64,000 nucleotides of DNA, from the NCBI GenBank assembly GCA_040905145.1, contig JBBDSC010000165.1, positions 41,930-105,929 of the forward strand, given 5' to 3'. Shown here piece after piece: positions 19,652 through 28,944 of the stretch. The position numbers and the translations under genes were made by a program. This stretch comes from DATGMS01 sp040905145. Lineage in GTDB: Bacteria > Bacteroidota > Bacteroidia > Cytophagales > Cyclobacteriaceae. Each line of letters begins with the position of its first letter. Position 1 is the first letter of the stretch. The notes under the pieces are model-generated. The model did no database searches. It saw nothing but the letters and a program-made list of their open reading frames with translations, and was not told the origin of the DNA.

Positions 19652-20595
19652 GAAATGAGTATCCTATAAATAGAGGATAAATCCAAGCGCACCTTTTCCC
19701 AAAGCCGGAATAAGTGATAGCGAAAGCCGAAAACACCTATTTCCTGTGCCAGGTTTAAAAATTCCGCCGCTGTGTCAAAATTGGCGGAAGCCAAAGCATG
19801 CTTTGTTTCAAACATTACACGGAATTGTAACGCTTCATTTTCTTTGAGGGATTTGTTCATGGCCTGGATTTTCCTGCAGACTTTCAGTGTGGAGGGCAAC
19901 ATTACGGAGTTTTTGATGCTATATTGTTTAGCGGAAAATGAAGTTTTCAAAATCCTTTTTTTCACTCCTATGTTTCCGTTGAAGACAAATCCATATTTTC
20001 TTGCCAGCCGGACTAGGATATCAAAATCTTCATAAGACAACTCTTGGTCATATCCCCCTTCCTTTTTAAGGATTTCGGCCTTGAATACCATCGTGGGAGC
20101 ACAAAGGAAATGCTTCTGGACGACATGAATATAGATATCACCAGAAATAACCTCTTTTAGAAGCCTCCCTTCTTCATTGACGGGATAAAAAACTTCAGAA
20201 GATCCACTCTTTTCTCCCTCAAGGTACGCATTGGAAAAATAAACCCCAGCATGTCCATTTTCCAAGGTTTCCACAGCTGTTTTCACATGATCCAGCAACA
20301 AAAGGTCATCTCCTGACAAATCGATAATATACTTGCCATTTGCTTTTTGCAGTCCCTGGTTAAAGGCTTTACAATAGTTGATCGATGGAAAATGAAAAAT
20401 TGTCCTGAGTTTTTGGTCCTCGTTATATTTTACCCAATTCCGGATAACCTCAACAGAATTATCTTTACTGCCGTTATCAATAATAATCAATTCAATCGGT
20501 CCATAGCTTTGGTTACGGACACTGTCCAAGGCCCCCTTTATAAATTCTCCATGGTTATAACAGGTACAAATTATGGAAACCAATGGATGTTTCAT
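19648..20595 (-). CDS. Family 2 glycosyltransferase
   Basis: This 315-residue protein has a GT-A fold: VSIICTCYNHGEFIKGALDSV at the N-terminus, ELIIIDNGSKDNS for nucleotide binding, and DLSGDD as the likely metal-binding DxD region, followed by SYEDFDILVRLARKYGF near residue 190. There is no membrane segment, so it is probably cytosolic or peripheral. GT2 enzymes add sugars to polysaccharide or lipid-linked glycans; donor and acceptor cannot be read from sequence. It converges on the M16-like gene, with three bases of 3' overlap, and lies 83 bases downstream of rmlA on the same strand. Confidence 0.9.
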   Translation of the reverse strand: MKHPLVSIICTCYNHGEFIKGALDSVRNQSYGPIELIIIDNGSKDNSVEVIRNWVKYNEDQKLRTIFHFPSINYCKAFNQGLQKANGKYIIDLSGDDLLLLDHVKTAVETLENGHAGVYFSNAYLEGEKSGSSEVFYPVNEEGRLLKEVISGDIYIHVVQKHFLCAPTMVFKAEILKKEGGYDQELSYEDFDILVRLARKYGFVFNGNIGVKKRILKTSFSAKQYSIKNSVMLPSTLKVCRKIQAMNKSLKENEALQFRVMFETKHALASANFDTAAEFLNLAQEIGVFGFRYHLFRLWEKVRLDLSSIYRILIS

Positions 20596-20678
20596 TTCTC
20601 CCGCTTATCTAATTATCCGGCTGAAAATCAGAAAGCCGGCCAGTTCTTTTGGAATTCAAAACTGTTTTTCTTCTGATA

Positions 20679-21536
20679 CTAAACCAATCTTTTAAGATAT
20701 TCGCCATAGCCACTTTTGCCCAATTTATTTGCTTCTTTCAGCAATTGCTCCTTATCAATATAGCCATTACGGAAAGCAACTTCCTCTATACAGCCTATCT
20801 TCAGGCCTTGTCTTTCCTCAATTACCTCCACAAATTGCCCTGCTTGCAGCAAGGATTGATGGGTTCCGGTATCGAGCCAAGCAGTCCCCCTGTTCAAAAT
20901 CCCCACCTGCAGTTTTTTCCTTTTCAAATACTCATTATTTACGTCAGTTATTTCCAACTCCCCACGGGGACTTGGTTTGGTATCTATGGCTATTTCTATT
21001 ACATCATTGTCATAAAAGTATAAGCCCGGCACTGCATAATTGGACTTGGGTTGACTTGGTTTTTCTTCTATACTTATGGCCTTCTTATCCTCATCAAACG
21101 CCACCACACCGTACCGTTGTGGATCATTGACATGGTAGGCAAACACTACCCCTCCATCAGGATCAGTATGCGCTTTCAAGGTATCGGCAAGCCCTGCCCC
21201 GTAGAAAATATTATCCCCTAATACGAGGGCGACTTTATCCTTTCCTATAAATTCTTTCCCAATAATAAAGGCTTGTGCCAATCCCTCGGGCTTTGGTTGT
21301 ACGGCAAAATGAAACTGACAACCAACTTGGCTCCCGTCCCCCAGTAATTTCTGAAAAGCCGCTCGATCTTCAGGAGTGGTTATTATCAATATTTCCCGTA
21401 TTCCGGCCATCATCAATACCGATAATGGATAATAGATCATGGGTTTATCATAAACTGGCATTAACTGTTTACTTACAGCAATGGTCAAGGGATATAATCG
21501 TGTACCGGAACCTCCGGCAAGTATAATTCCTTTCAT
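20679..21536 (-). CDS. rmlA: Glucose-1-phosphate thymidylyltransferase
   Basis: This 285-residue enzyme forms dTDP-glucose from dTTP and glucose-1-phosphate, the first step towards dTDP-L-rhamnose and other deoxysugars. Diagnostic stretches are MKGIILAGGSGTRLYPLT (nucleotide loop), SKQLMPVYDKPMIYYPLSVLM, VALVLGDNIFYG, EEKPSQPKSNYAVPGLYFYD and GTAWLDTGTHQSL. Length and ends fit RmlA/RfbA. The other dTDP-rhamnose genes (rmlB, C, D) are not in the window. It is upstream of a glycosyltransferase on the same strand, in keeping with surface glycan synthesis. Confidence 0.96.
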   Translation of the reverse strand: MKGIILAGGSGTRLYPLTIAVSKQLMPVYDKPMIYYPLSVLMMAGIREILIITTPEDRAAFQKLLGDGSQVGCQFHFAVQPKPEGLAQAFIIGKEFIGKDKVALVLGDNIFYGAGLADTLKAHTDPDGGVVFAYHVNDPQRYGVVAFDEDKKAISIEEKPSQPKSNYAVPGLYFYDNDVIEIAIDTKPSPRGELEITDVNNEYLKRKKLQVGILNRGTAWLDTGTHQSLLQAGQFVEVIEERQGLKIGCIEEVAFRNGYIDKEQLLKEANKLGKSGYGEYLKRLV

Positions 21537-21762
21537 GTGTATATAATTTGTGGAACTCAGTGCAAATCTTTGTGATCCTTGTGGTTAGGTTTATATCCAA
21601 TTGGATTTAGGGAAAACTATCAGTAACCCCTATGAGTAAAGCTGCTAAGATAGGCTTTATTTTAAAATTTTAAATGCACGGAACAATGATTTAAACATGT
21701 TAACCATTTTTAAGCAATTTTATCGTTATATTAGGAATCAATCAATATTTACAGACTTCATC

Positions 21763-22473
21763 ATGAGAGCCAAAGTCTTAGCTATCTTTCTTTGTTTGTT
21801 TTTGTATAACAACCTCAGCATGGCGCAAAACTTCAACAAAGATAGACTCCCCCGGTTAAATAATATATCTGTAGGTTTAGGGCCTTCATTTATGTATGCT
21901 GATAATGCAGGGGGAACTCGAAATTTCCGGTTCAAGGTCCAACCAGCCGCTTCAGTTTCCTATGGAAGAAAAATCAATTCTTTCATGGAAATTAAAGGAA
22001 CAGTTGGTTTTCAAATGCTTAAAAGCCAAACACCAAGTTATTTCCGAGACCGCACCATCATTCAGTGGAATGAAACCGGCCAAGCTTTTGCTATGAAAGG
22101 CACAGCCTATCATGTGGACGTGATGCCCATCTTTCACCTTCTTCCTTACGGTATACATATTGACAGAACTGATTTTAATGTCTATGCTGGTATTGGTTTC
22201 GGCATGATGTGGGTGGATAAAGAAGAGGTAAGAATAACCCACACGCCCGAGATCCAAAAAAAGACATTATCTATTCCATACCTTCCTTTCCGCGGGGGGC
22301 TCAGTTACAGGATAGGGCCTCATTCTGATTTGGCCATTGAAGCCACCTTTTTGGCTACTTTTTCGGATCATGTGGATGGTAATGCAGGTTATAACCGCTT
22401 TAACGATCACTTATTTCAAGGCAAGGTAGTCTATAAAAGGTATCTTTCCACTTTTCCATTTTGGAAGGAATAA
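21763..22473 (+). CDS. Small predicted outer-membrane beta-barrel protein, unknown
   Basis: I do not recognise this protein. From ATG 21763 it is 236 residues, with a clear signal peptide (MRAKVLAIFLCLFLYN, ending at about SMAQ). The mature part alternates polar and hydrophobic residues in strands such as ISVGLGPSFMY, VQPAASVSYGRKI, DFNVYAGIGFGMMWV and PFRGGLSYRIGP, suggesting a small barrel of eight to ten strands. The C-terminus lacks the classical final phenylalanine (FPFWKE). An in-frame upstream ATG at 21697 would bury the signal peptide, so I reject it. It stands alone between divergent rmlA and convergent capD. Confidence 0.72.
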   Translation: MRAKVLAIFLCLFLYNNLSMAQNFNKDRLPRLNNISVGLGPSFMYADNAGGTRNFRFKVQPAASVSYGRKINSFMEIKGTVGFQMLKSQTPSYFRDRTIIQWNETGQAFAMKGTAYHVDVMPIFHLLPYGIHIDRTDFNVYAGIGFGMMWVDKEEVRITHTPEIQKKTLSIPYLPFRGGLSYRIGPHSDLAIEATFLATFSDHVDGNAGYNRFNDHLFQGKVVYKRYLSTFPFWKE

Positions 22474-22692
22474 TCGGGAAGGGTTTGGAGAAGGAAGACC
22501 CAAGATCGAAGCAAAGGATATGAATCCCTGGCCAAGGTGCTGCAGCCATCTGGAAAGCCCCTAAAGGGGCTCATTAAGGCGATCCGAAGACTTCAGTGGT
22601 TTTGGACCAAAGTTCACGCAATGCCAAGATTCATTAAAGGGATGAGAAAAAAACACAGAAAAAAGTGTCAACTAAATTCAGGACGTGACATG

Positions 22693-24606
22693 TTAATTCA
22701 TCCTATCCAGCACTTCGAACCTTGAGGCATTACTGATAAATTCCGGCACCAGCATTTTGATGTGGCTCACGAGTTCATTTTCCGAACCTTTACTAATTAT
22801 TTTTTCGAACATTTCAATCTGTCCATCAATTCTCAAGTAAGGTACATGACGAATCTTCGCAATTTTTATTTTAGGATGATGGGTGATTTTAACTTCTTCC
22901 GAATTATTCAACAGCTCCTCATATAGCTTCTCTCCGTCCCTTAATCCTGTAAAAACAATTTTAATTTCTTCATCTAATTTTTTCCCGCTCAATTGGATCA
23001 TTCTTTTGGCCAAATCAACGATTTTCACCGGCTGTCCCATATCGAAGATGTAAATTTCTCCACCATTGCCCATTACCCCCGCTTCGAGAACAAGTTCACA
23101 TGCTTCAGGTATGGTCATAAAATACCTGGTAATTCCGGGGTCCGTCACCGTAAGAGGTCCCCCATTTATAATTTGCTTTTTAAACAAGGGGATCACGGAC
23201 CCGTTAGATCCCAAAACATTTCCAAACCTGGTAGTGATAAATTTTGTTTGGTCTTTGAAAAATCCATTTTGGTCTTGATAAGCGTTAAGCGCCTGCACAT
23301 ACATTTCAGCCATCCTTTTGGTAGCTCCCATTACATTGGTAGGGTTTACGGCTTTATCAGTACTCACCAACACAAATCTTTCTACCTTATTTAGGATTGA
23401 TACATCGGCAAGCAATTTAGTTCCTAAGGTATTGCACCTTACGGCTTCCTCAGGATATTTCTCCATCATGGGCACATGTTTATAAGCAGCAGCATGAAAA
23501 ACAATGGCCGGTTTAAACCGCTTAAAAACTTCATTTATCTTTTTACTGTCCCTTATATCTGCCAACACTACTTCAATTTTGGTAGGCAAACCAATAGATT
23601 TAATATCCTGTTCCACATCGTATAAGGCAGATTCTGCCTGATCCAATAAAATTAACAAGGCCGGATTATAATGAACAATCTGCCGACAAAGCTCACTTCC
23701 TATAGAACCTGCCGCACCGGTCACCAACACCACCTTGTCTTTTAAATCTTCCCTTACCTGTCCATTGTCCAAGGAGATCATCTCCCTACCAAGAAGATCT
23801 TCAATCTTCACCTCTCTTATGGCCCCTGATTCCAGCCCACCATTTATCCACTGATCCACGGGAGGAATTATGCTCACATTCAAATTAAAGCTAAGGCTTT
23901 CATCAATGATTTCCCTTTTTCGTTGGATAGAGATATCCTGAACAGAAATGATCAAATCAGTGATACCTTGAGATTCAACCAATGTTCCCAAGGCATCAAA
24001 ACCTCCATATATCCTTACCCCATCAATTATCTTTCCTTGTTTTTTTTGATCATCATCTAAAAATCCACAGTTTACAAAAAAAGATTTTCTGTCCTTTTTA
24101 ATGACATCGTGAGCTAAAATGCCAGCTTCGCCCGCTCCGAAAATAATTACTTTTTTTACTTCTCTTTTTTCCCTGCCATTCGTCAAATATCCGAAAATTT
24201 CTTTTACCATTAAGCGGTAAGAAATCAAAGCAAACAGGGCCAATAAAGAGGCGATTATCACCACTGAATTTGGTATAATATTAACTGTGCCAAAATAACG
24301 AACAGAGACAAAATTAATAAGGACAACAATAATTGTATTAAATAAAATAGTTCTAAACAAGCTTTCACCGTCCTTTAGACGGGTATGCCGAACAATTCCC
24401 ACATAACTTTTAGTGAAAAACATCACGAGGAGACCAGATATCAAAAACAGGAAACTTCCTTCCAATACATAGTAATCCTCCAAATTGGACCAATCAAAAT
24501 TAAGGCGGATAATGTAGGCAAAAAAAGCGGAATGCAAAAGAATGATCCCATCAAGGCCGGCAATAATCCACCTGGGTAAAATATTAATACTTTTTACGAA
24601 AGTCAT
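22693..24606 (-). CDS. Membrane-bound nucleotide-sugar dehydratase, CapD/WbpM/PglF type
   Basis: This 637-residue protein has about four N-terminal membrane helices (residues 10-130), a Rossmann-like domain starting VIIFGAGEAGILAHDV, and a C-terminal short-chain dehydrogenase domain with VLVTGAAGSIGSELCRQI, HAAAYKHVPMMEKYPEEA and STDKAVNPTNVMGATKRMAE. In the last motif methionine stands where YxxxK dehydratases have tyrosine, as in WbpM and PglF. Those enzymes make UDP-4-keto-6-deoxy-GlcNAc, the precursor of bacillosamine-type or fucosamine-type sugars; the same reaction is likely here but not certain. It probably feeds capsule or lipopolysaccharide synthesis, in keeping with the neighbouring Wzi-like gene. 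Confidence 0.92.
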   Translation of the reverse strand: MTFVKSINILPRWIIAGLDGIILLHSAFFAYIIRLNFDWSNLEDYYVLEGSFLFLISGLLVMFFTKSYVGIVRHTRLKDGESLFRTILFNTIIVVLINFVSVRYFGTVNIIPNSVVIIASLLALFALISYRLMVKEIFGYLTNGREKREVKKVIIFGAGEAGILAHDVIKKDRKSFFVNCGFLDDDQKKQGKIIDGVRIYGGFDALGTLVESQGITDLIISVQDISIQRKREIIDESLSFNLNVSIIPPVDQWINGGLESGAIREVKIEDLLGREMISLDNGQVREDLKDKVVLVTGAAGSIGSELCRQIVHYNPALLILLDQAESALYDVEQDIKSIGLPTKIEVVLADIRDSKKINEVFKRFKPAIVFHAAAYKHVPMMEKYPEEAVRCNTLGTKLLADVSILNKVERFVLVSTDKAVNPTNVMGATKRMAEMYVQALNAYQDQNGFFKDQTKFITTRFGNVLGSNGSVIPLFKKQIINGGPLTVTDPGITRYFMTIPEACELVLEAGVMGNGGEIYIFDMGQPVKIVDLAKRMIQLSGKKLDEEIKIVFTGLRDGEKLYEELLNNSEEVKITHHPKIKIAKIRHVPYLRIDGQIEMFEKIISKGSENELVSHIKMLVPEFISNASRFEVLDRMN

Positions 24607-24643
24607 ATATAAAAATCCAATAATTTTTGACCAAATAGAATAG

Positions 24644-24651
24644 CAAATATA
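24644..24651 (-). promoter_or_regulatory. Possible -7 promoter element for the CapD-type gene
   Basis: On the minus strand this reads TATATTTG, an exact fit to the Bacteroidota -7 consensus TAnnTTTG. It would give a leader of about 30 bases. I find no matching TTTG element at the expected -33 position, and the area is very AT-rich, so chance is a real alternative. Confidence 0.35.
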
Positions 24652-24843
24652 ATAAAGTTTTTTCTTTAAAAATAGAATATATATATATTAAAGACATTTT
24701 CTATGGTGTTTATATTTTTATTATAGAGCCAATGAGTAAAAAAAAACGAAAAAAGTGGAGCTTATATAGTAAAATATTTATTTCATGAAAAATTTCATCA
24801 TTTAATATAAAATTACCCGAATAAAAAATAGGTCATGAAAACA

Positions 24844-26532
24844 TTAAAACAAATAAATCAAATGTCCTTCTGCTGTCACATTGAATAAATCCTTTCCCAT
24901 TGGAAATTCACGGCTGCTCTGTGACGCCAACTGCCACTGATAATTTTTCCCATGGATCAGCTGTAGTTTTGAGCTCATCACCAATCGGTTCCATTGATAA
25001 TCCAATAAAATGCCTAAGCTCAAATCCACCCAAGGCTTTCTTTCGGGATCTGTCCCAAAGGCACGGTAGTAGAAATCCTGGTTATTGACAAGTCGCTCCA
25101 AACGTAGTCCATATTTTTTGATTCCTTCCACATAAGCGATCTCCAAAGTTTGGATATTGCTGCCTGTTCCGATACCAACCCCCAAAGCTTCCCCATAATT
25201 AACAAAGCCCCTTGAACTGTAATGAGTGTGCCAGGAAATCCCCCCTCCCAAGCCATCGTACCTTATGTATCTATTTACAGATTCCTGTTGCTGGAGCATC
25301 TCGCCACGAACCTGTACATAGGTGTTTAGCTTATTGAGCCCAATCATCTTATTGAACCCAATCAAATAGGCCCTTGCATGATCCGGGTTCAATACAAATT
25401 CTCTCCAGTTATAGGCATGGTCCCTTCTTCCATATTCAAAATAAATTTCAGCTTTGGCTTTAGGAACCAAAAACCTGGAAAATACAGAGACCTGTTGATC
25501 CCTTCCTTCACCATCTTTATCAAAACCCACTTCTGTTTTTTGGAAAGCATCAAATATCGGCATGTATTCCCTAAAGCTCCCCTCAATTTTCTCACTGTAT
25601 TGTTGAAAGGTCCTGCTGAATCCTACCGTCAAGCCGGGTACCCATTTAGGTTGATAAGATACCGTCATAGCATTCAAATATCTCCAATCCCCATTAAATT
25701 TTCTAAAGTACCGCTCATTCAATTCCGGATGCTGGGAGGGTTCTAAAAGTGAATTTTCCAATCTTCCCACTATCACTTGTCCTTCAAAAGAACCTAGAAA
25801 GGTTTTAGCTGCCCGCGTGGTATTTAAAGTTAAATGAGGAAAACCTTGCGCATTGTTACTAAAGGTAAGTGCATTGAACTGGCCAGGCCCCCACCATATA
25901 TTTCCGGTTGACAAACCTGTTTCAAAAGATCCAAGGTTCAAACTGATCTTTGATTGTCCCCACCAAATTTTAACATCGCCTCTCTCCCCATATCTTTCCG
26001 GAAAATCCCCCACATTCCAGTAAGCAAACCTTGACTGGTTAATCCTATCATTAAAATCATTGGGATAGCCAGCATAGGGTTTGTTTTGTGCCAATGTAAA
26101 TTCAGGCTGAAGCTGAACGTTAAGAAAATGGAATTTAACATTCACCCCGGCAGTGATATAATTCTGCCATCCCACATTGGGGACCATTAAAGAATTGCCC
26201 CAGCCATAAGGCCTTTTGCTATTAAAAGAAACGGTATTCCTTACGGGAAGCAAAGCAAAAGCTTTTTTATGGGTGCTCCTGCCCATTCGAGGTTTTTCTT
26301 TGTTCAGCTCAAAAAAGCCTTCCTCTTTAAATATAGCTTTCCTGGTAACAAACCCTACATTTATAGGCCTTACGCTAAAGGAGATAGTAGAATCAAATTC
26401 CCCTACCAACTGTCTTCTTCTTAATGCCTCTTCAAAAACAGGTGCTCCCGCATTTATGGATTGGGAATTCGCTTTTATTAACGGGAGGATGAATAATAAA
26501 AAGAAAAAAATTCGTGGGTGAAAAGAATTCAT
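24844..26532 (-). CDS. Wzi-like capsule assembly protein
   Basis: This 562-residue outer-membrane protein resembles the Wzi family, which anchors capsule or exopolysaccharide at the surface. A signal peptide ends near IKANSQ. Typical features are the early segment with NTVSFNSKRPYGWGN, GDVKIWWGQSKISLNLGSFETGLSTGNIWWGPG and NNAQGFPHLTLNT, followed by long barrel strands to a C-terminal HLIYLF with an aromatic last residue, as outer-membrane barrels have. The gene is alone; the 237 bases between it and the CapD-type gene downstream are AT-rich and show no clear terminator. Its promoter region carries an unusual repeated motif (26557-26633). Confidence 0.88.
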   Translation of the reverse strand: MNSFHPRIFFFLLFILPLIKANSQSINAGAPVFEEALRRRQLVGEFDSTISFSVRPINVGFVTRKAIFKEEGFFELNKEKPRMGRSTHKKAFALLPVRNTVSFNSKRPYGWGNSLMVPNVGWQNYITAGVNVKFHFLNVQLQPEFTLAQNKPYAGYPNDFNDRINQSRFAYWNVGDFPERYGERGDVKIWWGQSKISLNLGSFETGLSTGNIWWGPGQFNALTFSNNAQGFPHLTLNTTRAAKTFLGSFEGQVIVGRLENSLLEPSQHPELNERYFRKFNGDWRYLNAMTVSYQPKWVPGLTVGFSRTFQQYSEKIEGSFREYMPIFDAFQKTEVGFDKDGEGRDQQVSVFSRFLVPKAKAEIYFEYGRRDHAYNWREFVLNPDHARAYLIGFNKMIGLNKLNTYVQVRGEMLQQQESVNRYIRYDGLGGGISWHTHYSSRGFVNYGEALGVGIGTGSNIQTLEIAYVEGIKKYGLRLERLVNNQDFYYRAFGTDPERKPWVDLSLGILLDYQWNRLVMSSKLQLIHGKNYQWQLASQSSREFPMGKDLFNVTAEGHLIYLF

Positions 26533-26556
26533 GTTGGATAACAGAGATTAACATTA

Positions 26557-26633
26557 CAATTGCAAAAGTAGCTTTTTTAGATTAAAATGGGAATTATTTC
26601 TTTTGCAATTGAATACATGCAACAATTGCAAAA
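26557..26633. promoter_or_regulatory. Triple CAATTGCAAAA motif upstream of the wzi-like gene
   Basis: CAATTGCAAAAG occurs at 26557-26568, its exact reverse complement CTTTTGCAATTG at 26600-26611, and CAATTGCAAAA again at 26623-26633. The first copy overlaps a minus-strand TACTTTTG (26563-26570) that matches the TAnnTTTG promoter consensus and would give a leader of about 24 bases. The arrangement looks like an operator controlling wzi. The M23 gene downstream of these repeats ends at 26661, so the third copy lies only 28 bases from its stop. Confidence 0.5.
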
Positions 26634-26660
26634 TTTTTGATCCCAGAAGTAAAATAAAGC

Positions 26661-27971
26661 TTATTTTATTCTCCACCAGCCTTTTATTCCTGTAGACGTC
26701 TCCAGATAATAATTATTTTTAAATTCCCCAAACACCTGTGCTTTACCTGAGATTATATCCCCTGCAATAGGATCGGAATCCTGCCAAAATTCCCAAATCT
26801 CATCCAGCGGATTCAATTCCACTTCTTTAATAGGTGCTTCAATTTTTTCCGCTAAATTCTTATAAATATACCCCTTTTGATTATTTGGTAAGGAGATCCG
26901 ATACCAATCCCCGCTTTTCCCCTCAATTTTAAGCAATGTATTTTGGTCAAAACTTCCAATAATCTCTGAAGCGGTGGAAGGCGAGGTTCTGATATTAGCC
27001 AAAGAAGCTTTGATTATTGCCGGAGTCCCAAGGTGTGTGCTATCCGCAATATCCGTTTCATCGGGTAAGGAAAGCCCCTGCAAAAATGGGAAGGGATCAA
27101 CAGCCCCTCTTCCGGATTTATAAATACCAAAATGCAAATGGGGGGCCGTAGTTATGGCGTTGCCGGTATTTCCCACCAATCCTAAAGTGTCCCCCACATC
27201 TACCTGCTGACCCGATTGCACGAGTTGACTATCTAAATGGGCATAATATTGGGAATAGCCCAGTTGGTTGTTTGAAAGCCACACCACCTTTCCCCCAAGC
27301 CTGTTGTCTCCCACTCTTCGCACCCTTCCAGATGAAGCTGCTACTACAGGAGTCCCCCTGCTGGCAAAGATATCTATTCCCTCATGTTTTCTGGCGTCGC
27401 CATCCCTGGGATCTCCCCAAAAGCTGGCGATGTTACTCGTACTGTTCCCTAATATGGGAAAAGCCAAAATTCCCTGATAAGCAATTCCAAGCGCAAAAGC
27501 ACCCCCTCTAAACAACTCCGGCTGTACCCGGAGCGCATGAATGCCTGAATCTTTAACCCGATAAGAAATGGTACCTGAAGAATCAGCAAAATGTATCCTT
27601 TCCATGGTTTGGTCTTCTATATCCAATTCAAAGACATCCATGAAAAATTTTGCGTCTTTTTGTGATACAGCATGTAGTGCCAAATCTATTTGATTTCCTT
27701 CCTCTACTGGATATCGAAGGAGCATGGCCGTGGTTTCCCTGGGATCAAAATATCCAATCTCATGATAGGGCAAGGTAATCTGCAATGAATCGTCAAGGAC
27801 ACTTTCCCCCGCGGTCTTCCAATCTTTTACAAAGGCATAATCGCTCAAGGGAGTGGATTCAAGTGAAGAAAGGTAATCTTCATAGGGACTTGATTTCTTT
27901 AGCAACTTGTCTACAACTCCACCATTACAGCCTGAAATCAATACTACTGCAATGATTATCCACTTTTTCAT
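26661..27971 (-). CDS. M23 (LytM-type) peptidase lipoprotein with SH3 domain
   Basis: This 436-residue protein has a lipoprotein signal (VVLISGC, lipid-bearing Cys15). The M23 zinc site is intact: HEGID (His196, Asp200) and HLHFG (His278, His280), so it should cleave peptide cross-links of peptidoglycan. A bacterial SH3-like domain lies at about residues 315-385, containing ANIRTSPSTASEIIGSF and GYIYKNLAEK. The N-terminal 150 residues form a separate domain I cannot name. It is probably tethered to the inner leaflet of the outer membrane or the periplasmic face of the inner membrane. No obvious operon partner exists. Confidence 0.92.
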   Translation of the reverse strand: MKKWIIIAVVLISGCNGGVVDKLLKKSSPYEDYLSSLESTPLSDYAFVKDWKTAGESVLDDSLQITLPYHEIGYFDPRETTAMLLRYPVEEGNQIDLALHAVSQKDAKFFMDVFELDIEDQTMERIHFADSSGTISYRVKDSGIHALRVQPELFRGGAFALGIAYQGILAFPILGNSTSNIASFWGDPRDGDARKHEGIDIFASRGTPVVAASSGRVRRVGDNRLGGKVVWLSNNQLGYSQYYAHLDSQLVQSGQQVDVGDTLGLVGNTGNAITTAPHLHFGIYKSGRGAVDPFPFLQGLSLPDETDIADSTHLGTPAIIKASLANIRTSPSTASEIIGSFDQNTLLKIEGKSGDWYRISLPNNQKGYIYKNLAEKIEAPIKEVELNPLDEIWEFWQDSDPIAGDIISGKAQVFGEFKNNYYLETSTGIKGWWRIK

Positions 27972-28041
27972 TTCTTCCAGTTACATGACCATAAAAAAAA
28001 CAAGCTTTGGCAATAAAGGGGAAATCCTCTCTTATTGATGA

Positions 28042-28605
28042 TTATATTGTTTTTTGACCTTCATGCTTGCCCTCCATAAATTCTTCTATCATCTTTTCAT
28101 TAAATGCCGGAAGGTCATCGGGATTTCGGGAGGTAACCAGCCCCTGGTCCACAACGCATTCTTTATCTATCCAATTGGCCCCTGCATTTATTAAGTCCGT
28201 TTTGATAGAAAAGAACGAGGTCACCTCCCTCCCTTTCAACGCGCCTGTTTCAATTAATACCTGGGGCCCATGACAAATTGAGGCCACCGGCTTTCCCTGT
28301 TCAAAAAAAGATTTTATAAAAGCTATTGCTTTTTCACTCCTCCTCAATGTATCCGGATTGATGACTCCACCGGGAATCACTACTGCGTCATAATCTCCCG
28401 AAGAAGCCTCCTCAATGTGCTTATCAACCCTAAAATCCTTACCCCAGTTCTTTTTGTCCCAAGAAACAACTTTATCTTTTTGGGGAGAAACAATGTGTAC
28501 ATTGGCCCCCTCCTCTTCCAGTGCATTCTTTGGACTGGTCAATTCCACCTCTTCAAATCCGTTTTCTGTAACTATTGCGATAACTTTCCCGGATAATTTA
28601 CCCAT
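28042..28605 (-). CDS. DJ-1/PfpI family protein (YhbO/YfkM-like)
   Basis: This 187-residue cytoplasmic protein has the class I glutamine-amidotransferase-like fold. The nucleophile elbow ASICHGPQ (Cys111) and DYDAVVIPGGVINPDTLR are hallmarks, as is the N-terminal IAIVTENGFEEVEL with the conserved glutamate. Relatives have been reported as proteases or as deglycases of glyoxal-damaged molecules; the true substrate is debated. It lies 70 bases upstream of the M23 gene on the same strand, so co-transcription is possible. Confidence 0.92.
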   Translation of the reverse strand: MGKLSGKVIAIVTENGFEEVELTSPKNALEEEGANVHIVSPQKDKVVSWDKKNWGKDFRVDKHIEEASSGDYDAVVIPGGVINPDTLRRSEKAIAFIKSFFEQGKPVASICHGPQVLIETGALKGREVTSFFSIKTDLINAGANWIDKECVVDQGLVTSRNPDDLPAFNEKMIEEFMEGKHEGQKTI

Positions 28606-28944
28606 AATAATAGTTGTTTTAATTATTTAAGATTATTCCCTGTTCATCGGGCAAAAACTATGCTAGGGTAATGATTGCTAAGTAGGCCTATTATTTATTC
28701 ATACTAACTTGGCTTCTAAATGCTAAAAACATGCCCAAAAGTGAATAGTGATAGTATGAAATTAGTTCACTTATTCAATACCATTACACTAGAGGAATAT
28801 TAAAAAATCCCTCCGGCTAAAAAATGAAATCCCAAGACTGAAAGCTTTGGGATTTTAATAAGAAACCCTTTATTGGGCTGAGAAAATCACTTCCTGAATG
28901 ATGTTCCCCAGAGCCAGCAAAAGAGGGGATGAGAAAAGAGAACT
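28606..28944. other. Intergenic region between the PfpI gene and dnaN
   Basis: This 339-base stretch holds no open frame I believe. Its only clear structure is the hairpin at 28827-28855 that can end the dnaN transcript. The part next to the PfpI start is AT-rich, without an exact TAnnTTTG element. Confidence 0.6.
28819..28855 (-). terminator. Intrinsic terminator downstream of dnaN
   Basis: AAATCCCAA (28827-28835) pairs with TTGGGATTT (28847-28855). Read on the minus strand the stem is followed by CATTTTTT, a usable T-tract. It lies about 90 bases beyond the dnaN stop. Confidence 0.7.

Noticed and set aside
22557..22570. GCCCCT-AA-AGGGGC palindrome after the small barrel gene
   Set aside because: The loop is too short and no T-run follows, so it is not a convincing terminator.
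22537..22725. Basic 62-codon frame between the barrel protein and the CapD-type gene
   Set aside because: It overlaps the end of the CapD-type gene, has very biased composition and no signal of selection visible by eye.
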